A DNA stretch of 64,000 nucleotides from contig NZ_PYWB01000007.1 in the NCBI RefSeq assembly GCF_003056345.1, forward strand, positions 1 through 64,000, given 5' to 3'. The notes under the pieces are model-generated. The model had not been told where the DNA came from. It did no database searches and saw only the letters and a program-made list of their open reading frames with translations. The DNA comes from Devosia submarina (GTDB taxonomy: Bacteria > Pseudomonadota > Alphaproteobacteria > Rhizobiales > Devosiaceae). Of the stretch, positions 1 through 8,474 are shown piece by piece. Position 1 is the stretch's first letter; every line of letters begins with the position of its first letter. The translations under genes and the position numbers were made by a program.

Positions 1-227
1 GAGCAATGGCATGTCCGAGGCCTTCGTAAAGACCCTGAAGCGAGACTACGCTTCGACCGCAATCCTCCCAGACGCCGACACCATCCTCGCCTTGCTGCCA
101 GGATGGATCGAGGACTACTGTGAGGTTCACCCGCACTCCGGGCTCAAGTTCCGCTCACCACGAGAGTTCCTGCGCCTCAGTGCTTAAACCCAATCGCCGC
201 CTGTCCGGTGAAACGGGGCGCACTCCA
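1..227 (+). mobile_element. Right end of an IS3-family insertion sequence (partial)
   Basis: The window opens inside an insertion sequence. It contains the last 61 codons of an OrfB/DDE transposase and about 40 bp after the stop. The right terminus is placed at about 227 because the sequence ends in ACTCCA there, matching the TGGAGT start typical of IS3-family ends read inward, and because acyltransferase coding sequence begins immediately after it. The left end is outside the window, so neither inverted repeat pairing nor target duplication could be checked. The exact boundary is inferred. Confidence 0.5.
2..187 (+). CDS. IS3-family transposase OrfB, C-terminal fragment
   Basis: This is the 3' end of an rve-type integrase/transposase gene; only 61 codons lie in the window. 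It reads SNGMSEAFVKTLKRDY, then a WIEDYCEVHPHSGLKFRSP-like stretch, ending FLRLSA. These are the usual C-terminal signatures of IS3-family OrfB, including the NG.SE.F.KT.KRDY block that holds the last catalytic glutamate and the tail motif around N/H-P-H-S-L. The protein would cut and join the ends of its own element. The upstream part is outside the window, so intactness is unknown. Confidence 0.75.
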   Translation, partial: SNGMSEAFVKTLKRDYASTAILPDADTILALLPGWIEDYCEVHPHSGLKFRSPREFLRLSA

Positions 228-247
228 CTCATGCGCTGAAGTCAGGT

Positions 248-1183
248 GTGGACATCTTCTTCGTAATCAGCGGGTTCATCATGGTGGTGACAACTTATTC
301 GAAGTTCGATGCACCAGGCGCCGCGGCGTCCTTTGCGATCAGCCGTTTGTCCAAGATATACCCACCCTACTGGGTGCTCACCATTTTGCTGACGCTCTAC
401 TGGCTAAAAAGCCCTGGCAGTGTCAATTCAGAACATGGGGGCGTCGATCTTGTCGGTTCTTACCTGCTGACGCCAAGTGAAACGCTGCCCTTAGTGCCGG
501 TAGCTTGGACGCTCACATACGAACTGATGTTCTACGCTTTCTTCTTCGCGTTCATCGCTGCCCTGCCACGGAAGCTCTTACCTGCCGCACTAGTTGGCTG
601 GAGCGCTGTCGTGCTGGCGGGTTATCTAGCACTGCATACAGTAGGGGGAGGCAACGCCCCCGCCTGGGTCGGGACAGCGTTTAGCCCATTTGTGCTAGAA
701 TTCTGCGCAGGGTGTTTCATCGGTCTTGCCTTTAAAACTTCTACGCAGCCTCTCCGCTATGGCTGGGTTGCCATCGGCGTTGCTCTTGCAGCGCTTCTCG
801 CAATGACCCTGCTGTATGACCTGATCGGGCTGGCTGAGACGCCCCTGCAACACGTCCGAGTTGCCATCTTTGGGCCGATTTCCGCTTTATTGATCTACGG
901 CCTTGCAGCACTGGCGGACAAACCAGCGCCGCGTCTCGCCGTGATGATGGGGGATGCCTCGTATTCCCTATACCTGGTCCACATTCTAGTCATGCACGCC
1001 GGCTACCGCTTTCTGCTGCCACGCTTCGACAGTTTCATTGGATCAGTTGCAGTCTTCGTTGGGGTGACGGCTTTGTCCATCGTGGTCGGCATAGCGTTCT
1101 TTTGGGTCGTTGAGAAACCCCTGACCTATACAGTACGCAAATTCCTTGAGCACACACGCACCCGGTACTTCGCGCCTGCCTAA
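248..1183 (+). CDS. Acyltransferase 3 family protein, 5' end removed by the IS
   Basis: The protein is an integral membrane acyltransferase of the OafA/YrhL family, which O-acylates surface polysaccharides. The reading frame opens only after a stop inside the IS end. The motif SGVDIFFVISGFIM at the start is normally about 40 residues into the family, preceded by the first helix and its catalytic His region, which is missing here. About eight hydrophobic helices follow, ending with VVGIAFFWVVEKPLTY, the usual C-terminal family motif. GTG at 248 is the only nearby start, so the product is probably inactive. It converges on the tailspike gene with a 4-bp overlap. In phages such genes modify host O-antigen, which suggests it was part of the prophage. 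Confidence 0.8.
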   Translation: MDIFFVISGFIMVVTTYSKFDAPGAAASFAISRLSKIYPPYWVLTILLTLYWLKSPGSVNSEHGGVDLVGSYLLTPSETLPLVPVAWTLTYELMFYAFFFAFIAALPRKLLPAALVGWSAVVLAGYLALHTVGGGNAPAWVGTAFSPFVLEFCAGCFIGLAFKTSTQPLRYGWVAIGVALAALLAMTLLYDLIGLAETPLQHVRVAIFGPISALLIYGLAALADKPAPRLAVMMGDASYSLYLVHILVMHAGYRFLLPRFDSFIGSVAVFVGVTALSIVVGIAFFWVVEKPLTYTVRKFLEHTRTRYFAPA

Positions 1184-2790
1184 ACTAATGTGGAGTTCAA
1201 CACCGTCTCCGTCACACCGGACCCATTCACCGTTTGGGAGGTTAGGTTAGCTATGCCAGAAGCAGGCGTGCTAACTGCCCTGGTTTTCACGTTGGAAACG
1301 AACGTGCCAGTCACCGTGGATGCGTTGAACAATCCGGTTGGACCAGATGAGCCGCCACCGTCAATGTTCACGTCCCGGATTGAGCTGTCGATGCTCGCAC
1401 CTGGCCAATGGATGCCGTAGACGTTTGTGCTGACCCCGAACTGGTGAATGCGGCCATCCGAGATTTGCTGACGGTTCGCGCCGATGCGGAGGCCTGAGTT
1501 GCCAATATTGCGCAGATGAAAACCGCTCACCACGCATTCCTGCGCAGAGAGACTGATGCCGGTCGTTGGGTTGCCGCGCGCGCTCGCTGTTCCTGTTAGA
1601 TCGAACACGCTTACGTCTTTGAGTTCAGAGCGAACAGCGGTTGGCTGGACTAAAAATCCCGTGCCTTTCCCGCCTACAACTTCGCAGGACTTGGCCTTGG
1701 AGCGTGGGGCTCTGAACTCATACCCCATGTCCATGCCATTGTTGGCGCGACACCCGGTGAAAACGATGTCGTCGCCTTCTTCGTGCGTCGAGTACGCCGC
1801 GTTTGTATAAGCCGACGCCTGACAATCGCTGACGGTGATGTGCGCGGGCACACCACCAATGGCTGAGCTGGAGCCAGCGTTGGTAGTCACATGATGTCGG
1901 CATGCTCGAGAGTGACCGCCGTCGATGACAAAGCCCCGGGTGGCGTCCACCACATTATGCACGTAGCCGTAACGACCGTTAGTTTCGTCGTCGGCTAGGT
2001 AGGCGGCGCTCACGTCTTGTGCTTTGCCGCCAACAACGCCCGAATAGGTGAGCATTGGGCCATCAAGCGCTTCGCCGTAGAGGTCTGTCAGCTTAGGCCG
2101 TTCCGCTTGTCGAAGAACAAGCCCACCTGCCGCACCAGATGCGCCAGTGAGCGGGCTTCGGTTCACAAGGCCGAAACCTTCCAAGCGCAGTCCTTTGCCG
2201 AGGGGGCAAGCAGTTAGCGAAGCTCCGTTGGCGGTTGTGTAGGCGTAGTCAAGTGGCGAGTAGAGCGTCAGGGTTGTGCCATTTGTTACAGCTTTGACCT
2301 GAACGAGTTCGCCATATCGGGCTGCTTTTCCGCTGGACGCGTCCCAGACCTGATTGCTCTGCAGGTTCAGCCACTGCTTGGCCGAAAAGGATGCGGTGCT
2401 GCTCACAGTAAGGGCTGTGTCTCCAGCCGCAGCATTCGCTGTGAGGCTGACAGGCGCACTGCCATAGGTGCCACCGCGAATGTCAAACATATAGCTCTGC
2501 GAGTCATGGCAGAACAAAGATTTGTCAGCGCCATCGCCTACGATATGCAGCCCGTTCGGCGCATCAATCGTGGCAACGGAAGCCATATAGAACTGGCCGG
2601 AACGAATGCGAAGTGGAACGCCAGCCGCGATAGCATCTGCCGCTGCTGCGACAATGGCGGCCGTGCAAGTTGCAGTTGAAGGGTTCGCTGGCAAATAGTC
2701 GGACAGCTCGACCATTCGACCGTAGAGCTTGGAGTTGATTTTTTCCCTGACAGCGCCCCAAAGTTCATCAGTGCCGATCAGGTCAACCAT
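1180..2790 (-). CDS. Phage tailspike protein with right-handed beta-helix
   Basis: The 536-residue protein has a short N-terminal head-binding-like segment and then a pectate-lyase-3-type beta-helix. The segment around residues 55-90 (RIRSGQFYMA ... GLHIVGDGADKS) is the typical first coil, followed by many short repeats rich in G, N, D, S and V. Such proteins form trimeric spikes that bind or degrade host surface polysaccharide. The start overlaps the preceding 57-residue ORF by 8 bp, suggesting translational coupling. It is the only tail-type protein seen in the element, and it sits three small ORFs after the capsid gene, where tail tube and tape measure genes would normally lie. Confidence 0.82.
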   Translation of the reverse strand: MVDLIGTDELWGAVREKINSKLYGRMVELSDYLPANPSTATCTAAIVAAAADAIAAGVPLRIRSGQFYMASVATIDAPNGLHIVGDGADKSLFCHDSQSYMFDIRGGTYGSAPVSLTANAAAGDTALTVSSTASFSAKQWLNLQSNQVWDASSGKAARYGELVQVKAVTNGTTLTLYSPLDYAYTTANGASLTACPLGKGLRLEGFGLVNRSPLTGASGAAGGLVLRQAERPKLTDLYGEALDGPMLTYSGVVGGKAQDVSAAYLADDETNGRYGYVHNVVDATRGFVIDGGHSRACRHHVTTNAGSSSAIGGVPAHITVSDCQASAYTNAAYSTHEEGDDIVFTGCRANNGMDMGYEFRAPRSKAKSCEVVGGKGTGFLVQPTAVRSELKDVSVFDLTGTASARGNPTTGISLSAQECVVSGFHLRNIGNSGLRIGANRQQISDGRIHQFGVSTNVYGIHWPGASIDSSIRDVNIDGGGSSGPTGLFNASTVTGTFVSNVKTRAVSTPASGIANLTSQTVNGSGVTETVLNSTLV

Positions 2791-2956
2791 TGTCGGTCAT
2801 CCTTAAATTATCGCGCATCCGGAACAGGTCGCGCAGCACCGACAGTGTTCGGATGACCCCCACGCCCTCTATTGGGGTGGCAACACCAGCGCCGATATAG
2901 CTGGCAGTTGCGTCTTTGCGGGCGCTTACTCGAGATTGGCCGGATAGGCGCGCCAT
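2783..2956 (-). CDS. Small phage protein, paralogue of the upstream 66-residue protein
   Basis: This 57-residue ORF begins at ATG 2956, one base after the stop of the upstream ORF, and overlaps the tailspike start. Its N-terminus GQSRVSARKDATASYIGAGV closely matches residues 7-25 of the upstream 66-residue product (SQSRVAARKDRTAAYIGAS), so the two look like a tandem duplication that has diverged toward the C-terminus. The second half (VIRTLSVLRDLFRMRDNLRM) is basic and probably helical. Function is not recognised. Position after the capsid gene suggests a structural role or a connector or chaperone for the spike. Confidence 0.65.
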   Translation of the reverse strand: MARLSGQSRVSARKDATASYIGAGVATPIEGVGVIRTLSVLRDLFRMRDNLRMTDNG

Positions 2957-2957
2957 A

Positions 2958-3158
2958 TCACACCGCCTTGGTCATGTACGCGCCCTGAATGTTCAGGGCG
3001 TACCGACCGGCGTCGTCCGTGACGTAGGCGCGGCCGTTCGGAGCAGCGACACCGGGCGCCGTGATGGTCCAAGAGGCTGGCGCAACGCTCGCCCCGATAT
3101 AGGCGGCCGTGCGGTCCTTCCGCGCAGCCACTCGCGACTGAGACGAGACGTTGGCCAT
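2958..3158 (-). CDS. Small phage structural-region protein (66 residues)
   Basis: ATG at 3158 follows the stop of the 83-residue ORF by 4 bp and ends 1 bp before the next small ORF. The product has a basic N-terminus (SRVAARKDRTAAYIGA) and a second half that reads like a short beta-rich segment (PNGRAYVTDDAGRYALNIQGAY). No family is recognised. A longer in-frame extension upstream, up to 3320, is rich in Arg and Pro and antisense to nothing meaningful, so the short start is preferred. Its N-terminal half is repeated in the following ORF. Confidence 0.65.
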   Translation of the reverse strand: MANVSSQSRVAARKDRTAAYIGASVAPASWTITAPGVAAPNGRAYVTDDAGRYALNIQGAYMTKAV

Positions 3159-3162
3159 TGGC

Positions 3163-3414
3163 TTAGCCCTTCTTCTTGGCGGCGGGCGAAGTGGCGGCAA
3201 CAATGTCCTTGTTGCCCGCCGTCTCGACGGCCTTGTTTTCGACGGCAGGCGCCATCTTGTTCTGCGCTTCAGGCGCAGCCTTGGCTGAAGTATCGCCTGA
3301 TGCTTCGCGCACTGCTCCAAGCGCTTTCAGGCGCTCAAAGTCGTGCTTGTCGAACTCGCGTTCAGTGCCTTCTGGCTGGCCGTCCAGAGGCTTAATCAGG
3401 ATTGCTTTGATCAT
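3163..3414 (-). CDS. Small phage protein after the capsid gene (83 residues)
   Basis: The product starts MIKAILIKPLDGQPEGTERE and ends in an Ala/Lys-rich low-complexity tail. The first 45 residues resemble small proteins found directly after major capsid genes in HK97-type prophages, with a predicted beta strand followed by EFDKHDFERLKALGAV. The ORF lies 69 bp downstream of the capsid stop. Function is unknown. A role in head completion is possible from position only. Confidence 0.65.
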   Translation of the reverse strand: MIKAILIKPLDGQPEGTEREFDKHDFERLKALGAVREASGDTSAKAAPEAQNKMAPAVENKAVETAGNKDIVAATSPAAKKKG

Positions 3415-3483
3415 GGGGTTCTCCTTCGGCTCATGAAAACGGCGGCACCCGAAGGAGCCGCCGCTTGTGATCAGCCGAACTCG

Positions 3484-4767
3484 TTACGCAACGCGGCCGA
3501 GATCGCCGTAGACGATGGCCTGAGGGCGATAGATGGCGAGTGCAAGGCGCTCTTCAGCGCGGATCGTCACCTTGTTTTTGATGAAGTTGTCCTGGTCTTC
3601 GGTCGAGACGTCCACGGTGGCGTCCTGACGGTCGAAGATCTGGGCAGCAAGGTTGAAAGCGCCAACAAGAGCCTTGTCGACGGTCATGGCCTGCGTTTCG
3701 ACCACTGGAAGGCCCCAGAGGGTCTTCTGGATGGTGCCCTGCGGATTGCCGATGATGTAGTTGCCGCCGGCATCCTTGGCCATCTCGATGGCTGCCATGT
3801 CGATCGGATTCATGACGATGCCGTTTGGAGGGTACTCGGCAAGAGCAGCCTGCAGGATCATCAAGCGGACTACGTCCAGCTGAGTGGTCGCCGTGAGGCT
3901 CCCTGGCGCAGCATAGGCCGTTGCGGCAGTCACTAGGCCCAAAAGGTTCTGACCGGAGCCGGAGCCGTTCAGCAGCTGGTCCTCTTCGACCTTCGCAAGA
4001 CCGTAGCGCAAGCGCTGATCGATGATTGAGCGCAGACCGGGAGCGTCAGCAAGGATCTGCACCGAAGTACGCATCCAGTGAGCGATCGTGCGAACGGTAG
4101 CGGTCTTGTCTTCGAACTGCAGTTCAGACTGCGGCTTGGTTGCACCTTCAGCAACAGGAGCGGCGTTGTTGGTGAACAGCTTCTCCTGCTCGTATTCGAT
4201 GGCATTGCTGATGGTTTGGCCAGGCAGCAGAAGCGAGCGAACGGTGAGACGACGCTGAGGCAGTTCAACCTGAAGCCCGCGACGATCCGAGTTCACCAGG
4301 GCGCCGGCAGAACCAGCAGCATCCGTGGTCAGGGACGTGATGTCCTTGACTTCCACAAGAACACGGCCACGAGGACGGTTCTGGGAAGCAAAAGCCTTAA
4401 ACTGCTCGTCTTCAACGAAGCGCTCGCCTGCGGTACGTGGCTGATCTTCGCCTCCGCCAGTGCGGGCCATCTTTTGGTCCATCTCATCGAGACGGGCCTT
4501 GGCTTCGTTCATGCCAATCAGCAGCTGATCGACTTCATCCTTGACGCCCTTCGCGAGCGGCTCGGAGGCAGCCTTTTCAGCGATTTCCTTGACCTTATCG
4601 AGCTTGGTGTCGAAGTCGGCCTTGAACTCGGCTGCGAGCTGGGCAGCAGTCTTATTGCCGTGGTCAGTAGGGGCTTCGAACGCGATCTGCGGGGCGCCGA
4701 AGTAGTTCATTGCGGGTGCACCAAAGCGCCCGCCGGCCGCAAGGGCCAACAGAGGAATGGTCTTCAT
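3484..4767 (-). CDS. HK97-family major capsid protein
   Basis: The protein is 427 residues and has the standard HK97 gp5 plan: an N-terminal delta/scaffold domain with a long charged coiled coil (about residues 40-105, KTAAQLAAEFKADFDTKLDK and following) that is normally removed by the prohead protease, then the capsid fold from about residue 130. Recognisable blocks are SDRRGLQVELPQRRLTVRSL, the E-loop region with IEYEQEKLFTNNAAPVAEG, AHWMRTSVQIL, and the C-terminal RAEERLALAIYRPQAIVYGDL. It lies directly downstream of the protease and portal genes, the usual order. It builds the icosahedral head. Confidence 0.95.
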   Translation of the reverse strand: MKTIPLLALAAGGRFGAPAMNYFGAPQIAFEAPTDHGNKTAAQLAAEFKADFDTKLDKVKEIAEKAASEPLAKGVKDEVDQLLIGMNEAKARLDEMDQKMARTGGGEDQPRTAGERFVEDEQFKAFASQNRPRGRVLVEVKDITSLTTDAAGSAGALVNSDRRGLQVELPQRRLTVRSLLLPGQTISNAIEYEQEKLFTNNAAPVAEGATKPQSELQFEDKTATVRTIAHWMRTSVQILADAPGLRSIIDQRLRYGLAKVEEDQLLNGSGSGQNLLGLVTAATAYAAPGSLTATTQLDVVRLMILQAALAEYPPNGIVMNPIDMAAIEMAKDAGGNYIIGNPQGTIQKTLWGLPVVETQAMTVDKALVGAFNLAAQIFDRQDATVDVSTEDQDNFIKNKVTIRAEERLALAIYRPQAIVYGDLGRVA

Positions 4768-4793
4768 GGTGATGTCTCTCTAGTGGGTGGGGG

Positions 4794-5459
4794 TTAGCCC
4801 CGGAGTGCCCGAAGAAATTCGAGCGTCTGGTCCGCTTCGGCAGGTTCCCCCTGCCCCTTCAGGTGAAGACGCGCGGCGCGCTCCGCCTGCGAGTTCGAAA
4901 AGCCCAACCCCTTGAGCCAAGTTTCGAACTCTCTTGCCGTCAGCTGGTCCCCAGCCTTCAGCTTTTCCATGAGGTCGTGAGCAGCCTTGGCGGCTTTGAC
5001 GCTTTGCACGACTGCGTTCTCGTTTGCGCCGACAGACACGACGCTGACCTCAATCAGGTCCAGCTTTTCGAGCGTCCAAACGCCCGAATCCGTGTCGACG
5101 CTGTATTCCTTGATGCGATAGCCGATCGAAAGGCCGTCGATGTCGCCCGCCTTCAGCAGCGCATAAGCTTCGCGTCCACGCTGCACGTCCATGTTCAGCT
5201 TGCCAGCCAGCAAGAGGCCGTGATCGTCCTCTTTGGCATTCACCCACTTGCCGATGGGCTCGCCTGGGTTGTGCTGCCAGAACAGCTTGGGCATGGTGCC
5301 CTTGGCCTTGTGCGCGGCAAGGCTGTCCATGTAGGCGCCAGCGGCAATCACATCGCCATAAGCATCGGGTTCGCCACCGAAGGTCGAGCCGTAGCCTTCG
5401 AATTCGCCACTCTCCTTGAGCGCCTTTATCTCAAGCAGTGGCGCTGTTTTCTTGTCCAT
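4794..5459 (-). CDS. HK97-family prohead protease
   Basis: This is the serine protease of the herpesvirus-assemblin-like S78 family that trims the capsid scaffold domain during head maturation. The motifs seen are GYGSTFGGEPDAYGDVIAAGAY near the start, FWQHNPGEPIGKW (the catalytic His region), GLSIGYRIKEYS (the catalytic Ser region) and LIEVSVVSVGANENA. ATG 5459 is chosen because GGAG sits 7 bases upstream; this gives 221 residues and a 29-bp overlap with the portal gene. ATG 5471 is an alternative. It sits between portal and capsid, as in HK97. Confidence 0.93.
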   Translation of the reverse strand: MDKKTAPLLEIKALKESGEFEGYGSTFGGEPDAYGDVIAAGAYMDSLAAHKAKGTMPKLFWQHNPGEPIGKWVNAKEDDHGLLLAGKLNMDVQRGREAYALLKAGDIDGLSIGYRIKEYSVDTDSGVWTLEKLDLIEVSVVSVGANENAVVQSVKAAKAAHDLMEKLKAGDQLTAREFETWLKGLGFSNSQAERAARLHLKGQGEPAEADQTLEFLRALRG

Positions 5460-6714
5460 TGCTGTCTCCATTGATGGCGTCGGCGAGAGGAATGTCCTGC
5501 ATCTGCACGGTAATGACGTCGCCACCTTCCACGGGGGGCAGGTTTTCCAGGGCGCGGGCCTCGTTTCGGGTCATAAGACCCATGCGAATTGCCTTCTCAT
5601 AGGAATCGTACCGGCTCGCTGTGTCACCACGGAGCAGGCCTTCGAGGTTGAACTCGATGGTGATGCCTTGGGCGCGGCGCTCCGCCAGCGGCACTAACTG
5701 CTTGAGCAAAGCCTGCTCGATACGCTTCAGGCGCTTGCGAAGGTTGAACTTCTGGAAGCCGAGCACATCGACTTCCTTGCCGGTGCCCCAGTTTGAGGCC
5801 TTATCCCCGTATCCAACCATGGCCGGCGGCACTTCGAAGATGCGGCAGATTTGTTCGCCGCTGAATTTGCGCGTCTCGAGCATTTCGGCGTCATGGGGGC
5901 TGATTGAAAGCTGCGTCCACTTTAACCCGTTGTCCAGGAGCATAGGGCTGCCACTGCGAATTGCGCCTTGGTGACGCTCTCGCAGGAGAGTTTCGAGCTC
6001 TTGGCGCTGCTTTTGGGAAAGTTGCACGCCATCCGGGGTGGACAAGATGCCGCTCGGGCTCACACCATTGCTGAATATGCCGCTTGATGCGCTCTCCGCC
6101 GCCAACGCGTCCGAAAACACGTCGCTGCAAGCCGCCAGTGTCGACATCCCGCCCACTGCGTCACCTAGAGGTCCGCGAATATGCAGAACGTCCTGGCTGC
6201 GCTTCACATAGCGGCGCCCGTTTTCGCTCCATTCGTATTCTAGATCGCCATTTTCTAGCCGCCGCACCGTCATTCGGTCGGGCCGGATCGGCTGGAGAGC
6301 GTTTAGCACACCGCCTGTGCGGCGCTCCATCAACGCATAGGCGTTTCCATAGAGCTCTACGCTTGCAGCCATGATCTCCCAGAAGTTGACGGCGGTCTGG
6401 TCGTAATTTGGGCTGTCATGCAGCACAAAATAGAGCGGGTGATCCTTCGCTAGTCGGCGAATACCGTCATTCCCCGTGCGGTAGACCATCAGGGGTAGAG
6501 ATCCGATTGTGCCGGCGATGAGCTGAACGCATGCCCAGGTAGCTGAAAGCCCGATAGAACCGGCCGACTGAGAAGACCGGACATCACGGTAGTCGGCAAC
6601 AGTGACCTGGTTAGTGACGAAGTTGTCGGCATTCTCGGTCGAAACTTGCCCACCGCGCCACGGCTCGATGTCTTTCGCCCCGTCGAGCCGGAGCAGTCGT
6701 GTGATCCAGCTCAT
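5431..6714 (-). CDS. HK97-family portal protein
   Basis: The portal forms the dodecameric ring at the packaging vertex. The 427-residue product shows the family blocks SIGLSATWACVQLIAGTIGSL, LPLMVYRT, LLHDSPN-like HPLYFVLHDSPN, YGNAYALMERR, LHIRG, GVSPSGILSTP, KWTQLSISPHDAEMLETRKF and ICRIFEVPPAMVGY, in order. ATG 6714 overlaps the terminase stop as ATGA, so this start is preferred over ATG 6732. The end overlaps the protease start. It is part of the tightly coupled packaging and head operon. Confidence 0.93.
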   Translation of the reverse strand: MSWITRLLRLDGAKDIEPWRGGQVSTENADNFVTNQVTVADYRDVRSSQSAGSIGLSATWACVQLIAGTIGSLPLMVYRTGNDGIRRLAKDHPLYFVLHDSPNYDQTAVNFWEIMAASVELYGNAYALMERRTGGVLNALQPIRPDRMTVRRLENGDLEYEWSENGRRYVKRSQDVLHIRGPLGDAVGGMSTLAACSDVFSDALAAESASSGIFSNGVSPSGILSTPDGVQLSQKQRQELETLLRERHQGAIRSGSPMLLDNGLKWTQLSISPHDAEMLETRKFSGEQICRIFEVPPAMVGYGDKASNWGTGKEVDVLGFQKFNLRKRLKRIEQALLKQLVPLAERRAQGITIEFNLEGLLRGDTASRYDSYEKAIRMGLMTRNEARALENLPPVEGGDVITVQMQDIPLADAINGDSNGQENSATA

Positions 6715-8474
6715 CCGTAACTCGCTATCCATTTGTCGGCGTCAAAAACCGGCTTCGCTACTGGATTTCGCGCCATCAGGGTCACCGCATTGAACATCGC
6801 CATGGCGGGGTCAATCTTGGCATCGCCGGCAGACTGCTTTGTCGCCCGAATGCCCGTTGCGGTCGGCTCAATCTTGAGGTTTGGCACGCACCAATTCATC
6901 AGCGGGCCACCGCTATGTTTCAGTAGACCCGATGCCAGCCGGCGCTCAGCGCCTTTGATGCTGCTCATCATCCAACCGCCTTGTGGGGCCGCAACGAGCA
7001 GGCCGGCCTCTTGTGTGACCTCGATTTCATCGAGGGCATCTTCCATTTCGCCCAAGCCAGAAGCGTCGACCGCCACGCCGCCAAGCAGGCCCATTTCCTT
7101 GATGCGCGTGATGTGCTCGATGATCGTCGCCACGTCGCCCAGCGGCGAATCCAAAATGGTAAGCTCGCCTGCAGCCTGAATGTCTCGCAGCTTCGTGGCG
7201 ATCGACTTGCGGCGCTCCATCACCCCTTTGTGGCACCATGCGTGCGACCAGGAGAGCCAGCGCTTCATCCGGCGCATCGTCGCCACGCCATCAATCTCAA
7301 ACTTTACTTCGACTTCGGTCGGCTCACGGCCCAGAACATTGAGGCCGAACAAGTCGTCCAGGCCGCCGCCGTCGATGCCAACCACAACTACTTCGCTGCG
7401 CTCAAGCAACCGGTCGAGCGCCTCATAGTGGCGAAGGCTTGAAAGCTCCTCATCGGCGGCATCGCCCCAGTGATCGGCGCCCGCCCAGCGGTTCGACCGC
7501 AGGTTGAGCCCAATCTCCACATTTAGGTGCTTCGCCAAGAAGACGTTGCGCGTCTCGGGTCCTTTGGCCTTTTCCTTGGCGAGTTCATCCTCAATCCACC
7601 GGCGCCCCCACTCTGTGCGGCCGATATACGGATTTGTAACGAAATAGTTCTCTGGAGCGAGATACGCCTCGCTCTCGATCATCGACTGCGGGAATTCGTA
7701 GATGACCGGAAGGAACTTCTTGTCTTCCACCTCGCCGTCCCGCACCTGGCGGGCATACTCGAGCTTATCCTTGAACACGCCGGCTGGCGGCGCGTCTGAT
7801 TGGGTGGTGATCGAGATCAAGAAGCCTTCCGGCCTAGCAACTCGTCCGCCGGCCGCCTCGCGCATCATCGCGTCGGCGTTCTTTTTCGATCCAAACTCCC
7901 ACAGCTCATCGACCAGCACGAAAGCGGCCTTGTTGCCCGCCACCGTACCAGTGTCAGCAGCCAGAATGCGGAGTGTAGCCTTGGTGCCTAGATGCGTGAT
8001 GGTCCGCAGATGGTCCTGAATGTGCAGAGGACCATCCTCTGCCGCGTTTAGATCCGGATTGGCTCGCACCATGTCAGCAGCGGGCTTGAACGAGTTGTCG
8101 GCTGCCTTGATGGTCGGCGCCACAATGATCAGCTCGTTCGAATCTCTCCAGTTGCGGATGAGCGCCGTGAGCATGATGCCCGCGGCGATCGTGGATTTCC
8201 CGTTCTTCTTCGCCACGCAGAGGAAGAACTCATTGATCAGGCGCTCGCCGTTCTCAGCATCATAGGCACCGAACACGGCCTCCACGAAATCGAAGACCCA
8301 AGGCTCGCCTGCTTGCCCAAAAGTCGGACGCCCCGGCGCGTCAACGATATGAAGCGCCTTGAACACGTCCAGTGCCGCAGATGCTTCGTTTGGGAACAGT
8401 GGCTTGCCCGGTATCAGCGGGCGCCCTGCAACAATTCGTTCTGCCCAATCGGGGCAAGCGGTCGACCAGATCAC
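6711..8474 (-). CDS. terL: Phage terminase large subunit
   Basis: This is the ATP-driven packaging motor and nuclease. At 587 residues it matches the HK97-like terminase_1 family. Walker A-like VAKKNGKS lies at residues 87-94 and Walker B VLVDE at 186-190, followed by LISITTQSDAPPAGVFKDKL, a coupling-motif region. The nuclease half has acidic residues in VVVGIDGGGLDDLFGL, LLGGVAVDASGLGEME and DPAMAMFNAVTLMARNP near the C-terminus. The start overlaps the small-subunit stop by 4 bp. Terminases of this type usually recognise cos sites, but none was located with certainty. Confidence 0.95.
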   Translation of the reverse strand: MIWSTACPDWAERIVAGRPLIPGKPLFPNEASAALDVFKALHIVDAPGRPTFGQAGEPWVFDFVEAVFGAYDAENGERLINEFFLCVAKKNGKSTIAAGIMLTALIRNWRDSNELIIVAPTIKAADNSFKPAADMVRANPDLNAAEDGPLHIQDHLRTITHLGTKATLRILAADTGTVAGNKAAFVLVDELWEFGSKKNADAMMREAAGGRVARPEGFLISITTQSDAPPAGVFKDKLEYARQVRDGEVEDKKFLPVIYEFPQSMIESEAYLAPENYFVTNPYIGRTEWGRRWIEDELAKEKAKGPETRNVFLAKHLNVEIGLNLRSNRWAGADHWGDAADEELSSLRHYEALDRLLERSEVVVVGIDGGGLDDLFGLNVLGREPTEVEVKFEIDGVATMRRMKRWLSWSHAWCHKGVMERRKSIATKLRDIQAAGELTILDSPLGDVATIIEHITRIKEMGLLGGVAVDASGLGEMEDALDEIEVTQEAGLLVAAPQGGWMMSSIKGAERRLASGLLKHSGGPLMNWCVPNLKIEPTATGIRATKQSAGDAKIDPAMAMFNAVTLMARNPVAKPVFDADKWIASYG

